A DNA stretch of 64,000 bases from Mesorhabditis belari (taxonomy: Eukaryota > Nematoda > Chromadorea > Rhabditida > Rhabditidae), in assembly GCA_958450365.1 (NCBI GenBank), contig CAUEEP010000181.1, forward strand, positions 1 to 64,000. Direction: 5' to 3'. The stretch's first letter is position 1. Every line of letters starts with the position of its first letter. Of the stretch, positions 1 through 12,214 are shown one piece after another. The position numbers were made by a program, and so were the translations under genes. The notes under the pieces are model-generated. The model saw only the letters and a program-made list of their open reading frames with translations. It made no database searches and was not told where the DNA came from.

Positions 1-1569
1 AACATATTTTATATTCTCCATCGCGCGTCACCGGCATTTCGCTCATTACCGCCTTCATTCGCATCCCACCACTCGCATCGCATTTGATTATTGTTTGCAG
101 GTTTCTCATTTCTCTTCGTTTGTCTAACTCTGGCGCATCCAGTTTGTCCGCTCACTTCAGGATGGCCTTCCAGAAAGGAGGCAAGAGCTACAACAAAGAA
201 ACGAACGAAACGATCATTTCCAGATCTACGTCCGCGAAACACTGCACTACTAGTCATCCGTCTCCCCAGCTGCATCTGAATCCGGCGGCCCCACTAAGAT
301 GTGAATATAAGAGCAAAATAGTTTGAAAAACAAAGAACCAGGCATAACAGTCATTTATAACTGAATACTCATAAAGTTCCATTGAGAACAGAGGTGTTAC
401 TGAGAGCACACTGCTATAAATATCTCTTCAGTTCTGCAGTCTATCTGGTCTTCCCCATCAGAAAAAATTTGAAAGGCCCAGAGCGCTATGCTGATGAACG
501 TCTGAGCCTTTGTTGAAACATATCGAACAACACCACACTCCGCCCAGGTATCCATCCAGCCCAGGTCCCAAAGCTCTCTAAGAGTTCTGTCTCACATCCG
601 CGCCCACGCAAGATCAGGTAGTCTTAGCTCAATTCCCGTTGTTTCTCGATATCTGAGCATTAAATAACGGCGCAGGTGAAAACTCTTCGTCGTTTACTCA
701 CAACATCCCGCATTCCACATGAGCCTAAAATACATGCAAGACCCGGCAAACATTTTGGGATAAGCATATTCCGCGTCAGGCTAGCATACTGTCGATCTAT
801 TCATCGACTCCAGATATGCCTCATCAATTCCAAAGCCCGCAGAGTTTCAGAATATACTCCTGTTGAAGAGATCACGACTAGACGCGCTCATCGGATTATA
901 GCAGTTATTAAGCGGTCAATAGCGCGCCCATTATGCTACAAGCTGCTATCCGGCTCACAACCCTTACTATACAGCAATCGAGACAAACCCGAACCCTAAC
1001 GATCAAGATGTCGCTATCGTCTCACCGTCTATCGGTCTGTTTTCCACGATGTTTCTTATTTTATTGGATGGAGCCTCAACTAGATGAACATTTCATATCA
1101 ACATCATTTTTTGACAAGACTTTATCCCAAAAAGGTCGTTTTACTGGGATACGCGCAATAGAGGTCTTCTATAGCGCAGTCGGTAGACCTGTTAGAGCTT
1201 CTATAGCGCTGACTCTGGGGCGGGAGGGGTTTCGTCCGTTGGACCACGATCTCGTCCACCGTGTGGACCGAACCGTCCTTAGGGCCAGACGGCCTTCGTC
1301 CACCGGTGGACCGAATCGTCCCGAACGTGCTTAAATAGGAAATTAGTTAGATGGGATTAATATATATCATTTTAGAAGTTGATGATTTAGATTTTCAAAT
1401 GATAGATTCATATCTATCATTTGAAAGATGCAAATCTTCTCTCCAAGATGCAAATCTTCTCTCAGCTAATGAGTTTCCGAGTTTCTCTAAAAACCCGCGT
1501 TTAAACCAATTAAACCCGAGTTCAATTGGTCGAATCGATATAGTGAATAGCTCAAATCGATTTGCCAAC

Positions 1570-2245
1570 TCATCTACAATCCCATTCAGCTAAGATTTGA
1601 ATGAACTTTGTATAAAAGTAGAATAGATTTCAACAGTAAAGCCTTTCCTCAGTTGTTTCAAGTTCAAATCAGTACCTCTGAAAACCCCCGGCTAGAAATT
1701 TCCAGCTAAATATCTTCATTTTGTGCCATCTAAAAAGCAAAAGAGAAATCCCTGATTGGCGAGGTGTTTTTTGTGCAGCCGCGTAATCACTTGCGACCTG
1801 GCAAACCGCTCCGGTATAGAAAGCTTTCCTTTTCGAATTCGTAAAGAGAAAAGACCGAGCCGATTCACTCGTGTTTTGGAATGACTATGCTCAAACTTTT
1901 AGAATGAATTTTTCTCTTAAATTTGGCTATATCTTTTTCTACAATTTCTACAGCTTTTTTAAACCAAAACAGCCAGGTGATCAAGGTTGAAAAGCGGATT
2001 TTCATTTTAATCTTTATCTTTTAATCTTTATCTTTTTAATCTTTTTATATCTAGCAAATTATTGATAAATCTACTTTCATACTTTAATTATTACATCATT
2101 TATCCGTTCGAAGAGCTTCAGCTTTTCATCTACAATCCCATTCAGCTAAGATTTCAATGAGCTTTGTATGAAAGTAGAATAGATTTCAAACGGTAAAGCC
2201 TTTCCTCAGTAGTTTCAAGTTTAAATCAGTACCTCAAAACCCGAG
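1570..2245 (+). repeat. Direct repeat pair of about 117 bp
   Basis: Copies lie at about 1570-1687 and 2128-2245. They share CATCTACAATCCCATTCAGC at the start and AAATCAGTACCTC near the end, with scattered substitutions, so they are diverged local duplicates. They are non-coding in every frame I checked. Confidence 0.8.
1697..1803 (+). repeat. Dispersed repeat R, copy 1
   Basis: Contains TATCTTCATTTTGTGCCATC and, about 60 bases on, TTTGTGCAGCCGCGTAATC. The same ordered blocks occur at 44,671-44,785 (+) and, reversed, at 37,552-37,665. The reading strand of the other copies encodes a related short peptide, so this may be the relic of a repetitive coding element. Confidence 0.7.
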
Positions 2246-3009
2246 TTGATTAAAACCGGCTAATTAAAACCGGTGGTCAAAACAAAATTTCGGAAGTTTC
2301 GGAATGAAGGAATGAAGTTTTGCAAAAAAAAAATGTCTGAAGAGAGATCTGAAATCTCAATTTGGATTGGAAAAGAGGAAGTATTTATGGGTGAAGAGAT
2401 GAGGAGAGACTGGAAGAGAGTAAAATTCTCCATCCAATATCACTCTCTATCCATTTTTTCAAAAAAAGAGTGTTCCTCAAATATTTTTACAAGCGGGTGG
2501 ATTTAAAAAATCTGAATTAGAGAGTGGGATTTTGGGGGAAAAGGGGATTCCAGAGATGTTCATTGATTTGGAAAAGTTATTTCGGGAAAATGTTTTAAGC
2601 AATTGCATTTCAAATACTTTATCGCTTAGATTATGGAATCGAGTTATCATTCGCCTTTGCCATTATTTTTGAAAGTTTAAGCTTTTAAAGAAGTAACCTA
2701 TTTTGAAATAAATTAGATTCTTAAAGAGTTGTTTGTTGTGTCAAATTTGACGCTAATTAATTCACTAAAAAGATCACAATTGTTAACATAATCTTACATT
2801 AAATCTTTTAAAAGCTGCATTTTCCTTTTGAAAAAATTCTAAATGAATAAAACGGCGGAAATTCGAATCCAACATTTTAAAGAATCGCAACATACTGCAA
2901 AGGTTTAATCTTTTGTCTAGCTACAATATGCCGGGATAAACTTATACAAACATTCAAACAGTAAGAAACAATTGAAGAATTTGAAATCAGTTATGATAGT
3001 TGAATACTA

Positions 3010-3679
3010 TTGGGTTGGTGAATTGAAAACTGTTGTCACATATTGTCGTATGTGACAGTTTGAGCACTTTCTTCAAAAGAAACCCATTTTGGTGTCAATG
3101 GAAAAGTTGTAGAGAATCAAAAATCAAGCTTATATCCAAATTTTCAGAACGATTCAAAAACTGGTTTTCAAGAAATGCCAAATTTACGAATTTTTACAAA
3201 ACTTGCATTTTAAGCGAAACTACTAAGTGTATCTTTTTGGAAATTTGGCTATAAGCCTAATTTTTGATTCTCTACAACTTTTCTATTGACACCGAATTGG
3301 GTTTCTTGGTTGGTTTGTGTGTGAGACAAGTGTGAGACTCAAAAATGGAGGACTGGAGATGATCAGTTTGAGCACTTTCTTCAAAAGAAACCCATTTTGG
3401 TGTCAATAGAAAAGTTGTAGAGAATCAAAAATTAGGCTTATAGCCAAATTTCCAAAAAGATACACTTAGTAGTTTCGCTTAAAATGCAAGTTTTGTAAAA
3501 ATTCGTAAATTTGGCATTTCTTGAAAACCAGTTTTTGAATCGTTCTGAAAATTAGGATATAAGCTTGATTTTTGATTCTCTACAACTTTTCCATTGACAC
3601 CAAAATGGGTTTCTTTTGAAGAAAGTGCTCAAACTGTCACATATGACAATAGCCGGCGGTTTTCAATTCACCAACCCAA
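3010..3679. mobile_element. mariner-like MITE (TTGGGTTGGTGAATTG termini), copy 1
   Basis: Bounded by inverted TTGGGTTGGTGAATTGAAAAC termini and flanked by TA on both sides, the hallmark of Tc1/mariner-type insertion. The inside is itself palindromic: a block beginning CAGTTTGAGCACTTTCTTC is read out and then back. There is no transposase frame. A second, shorter copy lies at 41,685-42,226. Confidence 0.85.
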
Positions 3680-6030
3680 TAGTAATAAAGCAGTAATACC
3701 TTCAATTACCAAGAAAAAGTAGGGTAAGTAAGCCAAAAGCTTACTTCAGAAGCTTGCTATGTAAAAAGGTTTTTACCAGCAATCAATTGGAAGTTGAACA
3801 TCAACAATACTATTAGATGCTTCAGTTATTAGAGTTTTAGTTTAAATGAAAATCTATCTCATAGGCAGTCGCAAAAACACTAACGATCTTTCCACTGATC
3901 AGCACAATCAAAAAAGAACTCAAATTTGCACGCGACGCGAGAATTTCATGAGAAAGATGTAAAGCTATGGGTATTAAGCTTTGTTTGGATGAGAGGCGCC
4001 AAAAAAGTATGAATAATTGAGTGATTTCGTGGCGGATTTCAAGGCATCTTTAGATGGAAGGAGACCTTGGGTGGAAAAAGAAAAACTCATTAATTACTTA
4101 TTAAAAGAGAAAAAAGAAGAGACCAATGACTTCCAATAAGGAAAAGGGACATTGAGACAAGAGCTGCTCTTTTCACAAATGAAAACACTGATTTTGTTTT
4201 GATGAAATGAAGTGAATCAGTGTTTACGTCTACCAAACTGATTCTCGATCAGAAAACACTCGATTCTATGTCTTTGAATTAAAAATTTGAGCTGTTCAGC
4301 GCTTGTAACTTGAAGACGGCTTTTAAATGAGTAGTCGGGCTTTGAGGATTCATAACTTTCTCTAGAGATAATACTAATCTAAACATTTGATATAGTTTTT
4401 AAGAGAACATTAATGGCTTTCAAATGCTATCAAATAGAGACTGATTTGTTTAACGAATCCTAAGAAAATCAAGAGACAAAACTCTAATTGTCATTCAAAA
4501 GGCACAAACTTTCTACATTTACTGATAGAAAAGAATAGCACTTATAAATATCAATGGGAATCTCTCACAGAGTTTTTTTTTCTCAATTCACCCATCCTTT
4601 TCCCCTTGCCTATCCATTTTTCCATTCGTTTTCTGCTTGGAAAATTGTCAGTCAAAAATCCCCTTGGGGAGTAAAAAAAGCGAGTGGAAGAATCCATTGG
4701 TTTCCTTCAAAAAGGAAAAAAAAGGTAAAAGACAAAAAAAGAAGACGTTCGAATTTTCACAGAAGAGAGACGTGACGGGAATGGAAAGGAAAGGAATGGA
4801 AAGGAAAGGAAAGGAAAGGAATGGAAAAGAAAAGAATGCGAAAGGAACCAATTGACCCCATCTTTGTGCTATCCCTTTTTCTCGATTTGGCGAAAAATTG
4901 AAGGTGAGGGGGAAGATTGAATTGGCTTCTTTATACTCATCACAGTATAAAATAAAAGTTCTATAACAGTTCTACAATGTTGAAGCTGATCATCGGACCT
5001 GAGCTGGAGCTGGAGCTTGTGAAACACTTTGGTGTTGGAGTTAGCGATCATTTGAAAGAGATTGATAAAGTAAAAAAAGCTCGAGAAATGGATTCCGCAT
5101 CTATTGAATGATCGATTGAATAGATAACATAAAAGTTCTATAGTTGGGGTTGGTTTCTCCGATGTTTAGGGTAAACTACGATTGAATGACAATCGTGGCG
5201 GCTTAGGCAGCCCAATCTCAGGCACACAAAAAAGCTTATAGCTTAAAACAATTCAGAAGAAGTATGAACGAACCAAGAAATTAAGAAATTTGGAAAGCCT
5301 TGTGTAAATAGGATTCTTTCATACGCGGTTCGCAACACATTTATCTAAATTCCAAAGAAAGCAAAGACTAAAAAACTACGCGAAAAACGTGGAAAGGTAA
5401 CAGGTAACAAGGTAACAAATTGGCAAGAGCATAAAGAAACAAAGAAATTCACAAAGCGGTAAATTGAAGTGGAAAAGGAATCTTCAAAAAAAGTGCAACT
5501 GATCCTTTTTTCCTAGCGAAAAAATTTTTTCGACAAGGGAGTACCGTTTAAAAAACACAGACAAAACAAGTGCGAAATAGAATTGACGTGCAACTCTCTA
5601 AAGAAAAGTTAAACCGAAATGGTTTACTATCGATTTACTAACGAAATTCGATTGTATTATATAACTTTGAACGTATTACTTTCTTGAGAATCAAAGAAAT
5701 AGAATAGCCTGCATCCACAAGACTCAAAAAAAGTGAATGAAAGAATGGAAATGCAATTGAATCAAGTGGTCAACTTATAGTCAGTTTTATATGAATATCA
5801 AGAAAAGAAAAAACGATCTTTTATTAGATTCTGTCGTTTTTTGGTGGCTCTTAATAAGCCGTCACTTTTCAGATTGGATTTTTACAACAATTTTCCTGGG
5901 AAAGGTGCTGAACAGAACAAAACAGAACAAGTAAATGGATCTTAAAGCTGAAGCTATGCAAAAACCTCTGTCAACTACAATAGATAATAGCTAGATTCAG
6001 TTTCAATCTTGTCAGCTACATTCTATAATA
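3680..6030. other. Intergenic stretch without a supported gene
   Basis: AT-rich sequence with poly-A runs. A GGAAAGGAAT-type microsatellite lies near 4778-4850 and a CTGGAGCTGGAGCTG triplet run near 5000. Open frames here are short and have no recognisable family. Confidence 0.5.
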
Positions 6031-7100
6031 TTAGGCTGGCCCATAAGTCTTGGCAACACTTTGTTCTTTCGAAATAATTGTTTATGCGTTCGATATTTCC
6101 CGTTCTGTTTACATCCAAAAAGTCGGCTTATCAGTCCCCTTTCAAAACATTTCATTCGCAGACGCCAATGCTTCTTCTATTTTTTTTATTTTACCCTAGA
6201 TCTTCCACCAGGACATCCGAGACAGGTTATGTTGTAAGCGTTCAAAAAAGGAGGAAAAGTAAGAGTAAAAGTAAAAGTAAGAGTAAAAGTAAGAGTAAGA
6301 GTAAGAGTAAGAGTAAGAGTAAGAGTAAGAGTAAAAGTAAGAGTAAAAGTAAGAGTAAAAGTAAGAGTAAGAGTAAGAGTAAGAGTAAGAGTAAGAGTAA
6401 GAGTAAAAGTAAGAGTAAAAGTAAGAGTAAAAGTAAGAGTAAAAGTAAGAGTAAGAGTAAGAGTAAGAGTAAGAGTAAGAGTAAGAGTAAAAGTAAGAGT
6501 AAAAGTAAGAGTAAAAGTAAGAGTAAGAGTAAGAGTAAGAGTAAGAGTAAGAGTAAGAGTAAGAGTAAGAGTAAAAGTAAGAGTAAAAGTAAGAGTAAGA
6601 GTAAGAGTAAGAGTAAGAGTAAGAGTAAGAGTAAAAGTAAGAGTAAAAGTAAGAGTAAAAGTAAGAGTAAGAGTAAGAGTAAGAGTAAGAGTAAGAGTAA
6701 GAGTAAGAGTAAGAGTAAGAGTAAGAGTAAGAGTAAGAGTAAGAGTAAAAGTAAGAGTAAAAGTAAGAGTAAAGAGTAAGAGTAAGAGTAAGAGTAAGAG
6801 TAAGAGTAAGAGTAAGAGTAAGAGTAAAAGTCTTCTTTGTCGGTGGCCCAGAATAATATTGATTGAAATTGAAAACGTGTATGGCAATGACGTTCCTTCT
6901 CAAAACAATTCAACGTGGGTTTGCCAAGTTCAGAAATGGTGAGAATTCTCTTGAAGACGAAGAACGTGTGAGAAGACTTTCTCAATTGAAAAATGAAGAG
7001 ATTCTTCAAAAAAAATTCACGACAATCCTCAGATTTCTACTCGTGAAATAGCGGATGCGATTGGGCACTCACATTTAACAATTGAGGGAAATCAAAACTC
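6031..7100 (+). pseudogene. mariner transposon relic with transposase fragment
   Basis: A mariner-type terminus, TTAGGCTGGCCCATAAGTC, starts at 6031 directly after a TA. At 6880-7080 the plus strand encodes the N-terminal helix-turn-helix part of a mariner transposase: QRGFAKFRNGENSLEDEER and, after a frameshift, PQISTREIADAIGHSHLTI. The rest of the transposase, including the DDD catalytic part, is missing and no right terminus was found. The element is interrupted by the hexamer satellite at 6255-6831. This is an inactive, internally expanded and 3'-truncated copy. Confidence 0.8.
6255..6831 (+). repeat. (GTAAGA)n / (GTAAAA)n hexamer satellite
   Basis: About 577 bases of uninterrupted GTAAGA units mixed with GTAAAA variants, roughly 95 units, with one apparent slip near 6771. 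It reads as alternating Lys-Ser on one strand and poly-Leu, Thr-Leu or Tyr-Ser on the other. All long open frames across it are artefacts of the repeat. The GTAAAA and GTAAGA units form blocks, suggesting expansion by segmental duplication of variant blocks. Confidence 0.97.
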
Positions 7101-9309
7101 CATCTTCATAGAAAAAATACTTTATAGTCTAGAGATTAATACATTTTTTAAGAACAGCAAGAATTTGATTTCAAAAATCTCCATTGATTTGCATATTTTT
7201 ATGTGGCTTAGCTGATATTTCGTTTTCTTTTCTCGTAATTAATTAATCATCGTCGAAGTGACGTCGAAAAGAGGAATCGAGTGCACAAATTGATGTGTAA
7301 TGAGACTCATGCAAAATGGGAAAAGGAAAAATAGGAAAAGAAATTTGGAAAATCTTTCATAATAGGGAAAAAAGATGATAAAGAAATGAAAGAGAAATGA
7401 AAGAGAAATGAAATGAAAGGGCTTAATTGGGGAAACTCATCCATTCCCTCAATTCCCCTTTGAGATACGAGACATAAAACCGATTCCTCCTAACTGGCAT
7501 TTGATAGTTGGACTTTCAAGTATTCAGCAAAACTAATCGAACTTTCATCTCGACTCTGAAAAGATGAGATAAAAGATTTGGGGAAGCGTTTGGCTTGGGT
7601 AATTGGTTCAATTGAATATTTGAGAACTATTTGAGAGAAAAGGAAAGCTGAATGGAATGCTGCATGGAAAGAAGCTTATCAGAGATATTCTAAAAGTCAA
7701 TTTTGTTTGTTTCAATGAGTATTTCCCGAAATCTTGATATCGGTTGAGTTTCCTGGCTTGACTTGGTCTAGCTGATAAGCTCTAGTTTTAGGTTTTAGGT
7801 TTGCTAAAGTAAATTACCTCGAAATCTTTATTTGATCACCGAAACGGTTTTCAAAATCTTTCTAGCTATTCAGTGCTTTGGATAAAATGTCTAATTCTCC
7901 TAGTCAGATGTATGACCAAATGAGGCAAAAATTTGGCACAACGTTTCCGCTGAAAGTTTCCTTTTTATGGGTTTAAGTGTGTGAAGTTTTTCTCGAGGGA
8001 GACATTAACAGACATTCACACAGATGGATCCCCTTGCTCTCTTTCCAAAAATCCACTCACAATTTATTGAGAAACTGGGGTTTTATTCAATAGATCAGTT
8101 GGACAATAACCTAAAGTTTTTATGAAATAATGAGTTTAAAAATTGAATCATTTGAATCTCTTTCAGATGGCTTTTAAAAGAAAAGAAAAACACTTCTGAA
8201 AGTCGAACTTTGATTTAGATTAGAGGAAATCTTATATCTCTATTAAACTCTGAAATTTTCAAAATCTGAATCCAAAGAACAAAGATTGTACGATTGTACG
8301 ATTGTACGAACAAAGATTGTGATGTCCAAAGAGTCAAAAGAACATTGTACAGAATTGGGAAGTGTTCAAGTTTAATTCCGAATAAGTTCTCAACAAATAA
8401 GGTTGATTCAAGTTCAAGTTTGATTCCAAAAGAAGGGAGATTTTGGAAAATGACATGAAGCCGCTTCTGGAATGAACTTTAACTGAAAAAAAAGTGAAAA
8501 ACTTCTCAAGAGGGACTTCTCAAACAACTTCTCGAGATCTTTTGGATAGATGACATGGATGATTTGATGGAAAAGAAAAGGATAAAGACATGGAAAAATC
8601 ACCTCAATCTTGCGGTGAGTAGTCACACAGGAGGAGCAATTGAAACTCGATAGAAAGGGGATTGGGGAAAAAAAAAGACTAAAAGGGGAAGTGGCCACAA
8701 CAAATCGAATCTCACCTCTTTCTTTTTTTTCCAATCCTTTCCATTCTTTTACTTCTACGGCACTTCTAAGCATCAACATCTCTTTTTCGCTTTTCTTTTC
8801 TCATTTTCTTCACATAAAGAGCTCTCAGTTTTAGATGGGATTTCGAGTATTCCACCAATCCTTTTTCCCATTTGTTCATGAGTTTACGAGATGAACTATA
8901 AAAGACTTCAACTCTTCAAGCGGCTTTTCGACGATGAAATTCAATTGGTTTAGCAAGCTTTGTGGAGATCGAAAAACAATTTCGAGAAAACATTTTTTGG
9001 AGGAGATTTGGTAAGGTGTAATTTCTCAAATATAGTGATGTTGTTAGCGATTACTTACAAAATAAAAACGAAATGAACGAACAAATAAAAATCCTAAAAT
9101 TAATTTTAAAAAAGACAAGAAGGGTTTAAAATAAGTTTACTACAGATCTAAGCTTTCCTGTACTTTGATAACTTCAAAGGAGATCAAATTAAGCGTTGCA
9201 AAAAGCTGGAATTTCCGAAAAGTATAATCAAATCTAATAGGATCTAGTTTTCTTAAAACAGATTAAGGTTTAGCTTGAAATTTTTCTTGGAATAAGAAAA
9301 CTGGGAAAG

Positions 9310-9455
9310 TTGGGAAAGAGAAGGAAGGAAGGAAAGGGAAGGAAGGAAAGGAAGGAAAGGAAGGAAAGGAAGGGAAGGAAGGAAAGAAAGGAAAGAAAGG
9401 AAAGAAAGGAAAGGATGGAAAGAAAGGAAAGGAAGGAAAGGAAGGAAAGGAAAGT
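9310..9455 (+). repeat. GGAAAGGAAGGAAAG purine-rich microsatellite
   Basis: Polypurine tract of irregular GGAAG/GGAAAG units with a few T interruptions. It is open in several frames only because of its composition. Confidence 0.9.
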
Positions 9456-11321
9456 AAGCACTTTACGAGATAACTTATATAACTTACAGGCTTCTATGAT
9501 ATCAATAAAGTCTCAATCTTACTTTCAATAACGCTTTGTCTATTGGTCAAGATGTCAAGCCAAAATCCAAAGTTATAACACTAATTCAAGAATGGATAGC
9601 GAGCACTTTAGTCATCAAAACTGGGCAAGTGTTGTGGTCATCAAAATCTTTCTCTAGGTCACCTAGAGAAATATTACCCTTATTACCCATTCAAAGATTT
9701 ATGAAAACAAGATTAACCCACTCGATCATCTTTCATTTAAAGAGTACAAATAGATGAATATTCATTTCTTGCTCGTTATTCTTACTCTTATTGCAAAATT
9801 GAATATGATTTTCGATTCAATCGGACATGTTGCTTGATGGAAAAATTCCGTGCAGTAAAGTAACAATTCCATTTTTTATGCGATCGTCAAGATGTTGTTA
9901 AATTTTACTGCAAATGAAAAATGAAAGTCTTTTTTGGAAACGAAAGAAAAGTTTCACTTTGAAAAGTGGAATTAGATTCAAAAAAATGGGTAGAGAAAAG
10001 GATCGGTGTTCACGAAAAAGTTTGGTGTCACATTTCGCGGTCAGGTGTAACTTTGAGCTTTAGAGATCATTCACCAACTTCATATAAATCTTTTGAGTAC
10101 TTTTGGGACATTCAGCAGTTTTGAGTATATTCATTAACTTTATGAGACAAGTGATAAAACGAATGCTTGCTTTGAGGCAAAAACTAGACGAGATAAGTTC
10201 ATGTACCTCGCCGACTTCAGTTTTATCTATCTTCCAAAAAGTTTGATATGAAATTTTTCTAACAATATATGGAAAATTCCGTGCATTAAAGCTCTTTTGA
10301 GTTTCGCTGTTGTATCTGAAAGTCTTACTGTCGACAGTCTTGTCAATTCTGACTGGCGAACATTGAAAAATTCAATCTTTTATCAATCAATCAATTTTTT
10401 ATTCAATCTTGTATACAATAGACTTTTACCAATTGTATACAGTAGAAAACCTAGATCTCCACGAACTTTTGGCGTCTAGGACTTAGCAGCAAGATTTAAA
10501 GCGAAGCTCTGCACAAATTTAGACTTTAATTTAAGACTTGAGATTTGCGCTAGATTTCAGAAGATTTCGCAAGATGTTTTACGTGGAATCAGTCAGTCAG
10601 TCACGGGAATTAATAAAATTCTGGGTTTAGCTTTTCGCCTAAAAATTAACTCTAAAAAACAACCCACTTACCACTAGGTGAGTTAAAGCAACCTTTGAAC
10701 AAGAAGCAGCTGTTAACGAAATTATGACGCGAAAACCCGTGTTGCAATGGGTCATGCAATGTGCCGCAAAAACATTTTCAGAGAATCCGCATAAATATTT
10801 TTTTCTCGTAAACAAAGGAGAGCTGAAGATAACTCTTGAAAGAGATGAGATCTTTATCTGAAGGAGAAGGAGGACAAGGAGTGGATGTGGGTGTCATATT
10901 CGATTCGGGTGGGCGCCCTTCTCATCCCACTGCTTCGTCGAGAGGCTAATTGGAGAGACGACTACGAGAAAATGAAAGTAAAAAGAGGACATCATCAACC
11001 ATTTCTCTTCCTTTACCCTTTCAGCCTTTCCCCGAAAATCCCCCAGAATATCCCTGCGGCAGGGTGTGTGCAAAAAGGTGTTTCGATCTCGTGCGCGTGA
11101 AAGAAAAGACAACGTGGCATCTCAAAGATAAATTAGTACGAGAATCAACGATTCTGCAAAAAAAAAGGAGGGTGCAACGATGAAAAGCCGTAAATTTCGA
11201 TGAATGCGTTAAAAAGTTAATCACCAGAAGAAGCTGAATCCATTAGCTATCACCATTTTTAATCACAGTAAACTTTACAGTAGAAGCTTATCGGTCAAGT
11301 TGGCGTTGAATAGAAATCCAG

Positions 11322-11805
11322 GGAGTGGGACAAATGCGACCTTTTTTTGCGCACCCGGACATTTGCGCACCATTTTTTTCCGCACTTAGCCCATTAGCGC
11401 ACATTTTTTCGCGTTTTAAAAAAGCTCTAAAAGCTAATATTAACCAATTTCTATTCCAAAAGTTGTTTTTCTAGGTAATTTGAGGGTGTCCATTTCAAAT
11501 TTTGACATAATAGAGCGTGTGGAACCAATTTGAAAGACAAAACGGCTAGGTCAAATTACAGAAAATTGTCGATTTTTCTCTTTGTATAACTCCGTCCGTT
11601 TGCTTCCACAAGCTCTGATATGCTAAAATTTCGATTCTACGCCTTAAAATTACCTAGTAAAACAACTTTTGGAATAGAAATTCGTTAATATTAGCTTTTA
11701 GAGCTTTTTTAAAACGCGAAAAAAGGTGCGCTAATGGGCAAGGTGCGGAAAAAAAGGTGCGCAAATGTCGGGTGCGCAAAAAAAGGTAGCATTTGTCCCA
11801 CTCCC
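11322..11805. mobile_element. Palindromic element family A, copy 1
   Basis: Starts GGGAGTGGGACAAATGCGAC and ends with the reverse complement, TTTGTCCCACTCCC, with the two halves pairing over most of their length (blocks with GCGCACCCGGACATTTGCGC and TTTTAAAAAAGCTC). About 480 bp, no ORF. Close copies lie at 19,377-19,866 and 34,443-35,460. A foldback/MITE-type element. Confidence 0.85.
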
Positions 11806-12214
11806 GAAATCAAACATCACACAGCTAGCTGAATAGCTCTTAAAATAGGCACAAATTTAACCATTCAAAGTTCTTCAGCTGTTTAATTGAATATCTTTAA
11901 ATTTGTCGTAAAACTCCGGAAAATTTTAAAACTAGTCGCGTTTTCTTGCATTTGCAGGCTTCCAGCTTTAACTTTTCCAACTGCTAGAATTTACTCCTCA
12001 ATTTTGTTGAAAATCTCTATAAACTTATCTAGTTTGTAAATTCGAGAAGAAACCCCGTAAAAACCCAATTTATGTTATGGAAGCTTTGATAATCTGCCTA
12101 AACATCTAGTTTGGCATCTTGTTTTATTGATTAGCTCTTTTTATTTTCGGTTTAATCTTTTATCATTCCTACTAGTACGATTTTGATGGTTTTAGTGAGT
12201 GAAATCTTGCCAAG

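Larger units (their letters stand above)
1..3007. other. Left-edge non-coding stretch, no gene supported
   Basis: The first 1.3 kb is less AT-rich than the rest and has several short open frames on both strands, but none shows a recognisable domain, convincing splice junctions or a polyadenylation signal in the right place. A 117-bp direct repeat is present (about 1570-1687 and 2128-2245), starting with the same 28-base block ending in AGCTAAGATTT. Bases 1697-1803 are a copy of a three-copy dispersed repeat (see separate entry). A terminal exon of a gene lying to the left cannot be excluded. Confidence 0.5.
7101..12214. other. Intergenic stretch upstream of mbf-1
   Basis: No gene is supported. 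It contains a GGAAGGAAAGG microsatellite (9310-9455), a small GATTGTAC triplication (about 8283-8310) and one palindromic repeat (11,322-11,805). The stretch 10,850-11,180 is less AT-rich and open on both strands, but it has no recognisable family or consistent splice sites. Confidence 0.5.

Noticed and set aside
4869..5051. Short minus-strand ORF over CTGGAGCTGGAGCTG repeats
   Set aside because: Low-complexity sequence with no splice or start support.
6078..6779. Long Lys-Ser, poly-Leu and Tyr-Ser open frames of 230-255 codons on both strands
   Set aside because: They are the GTAAGA hexamer array read in different frames.
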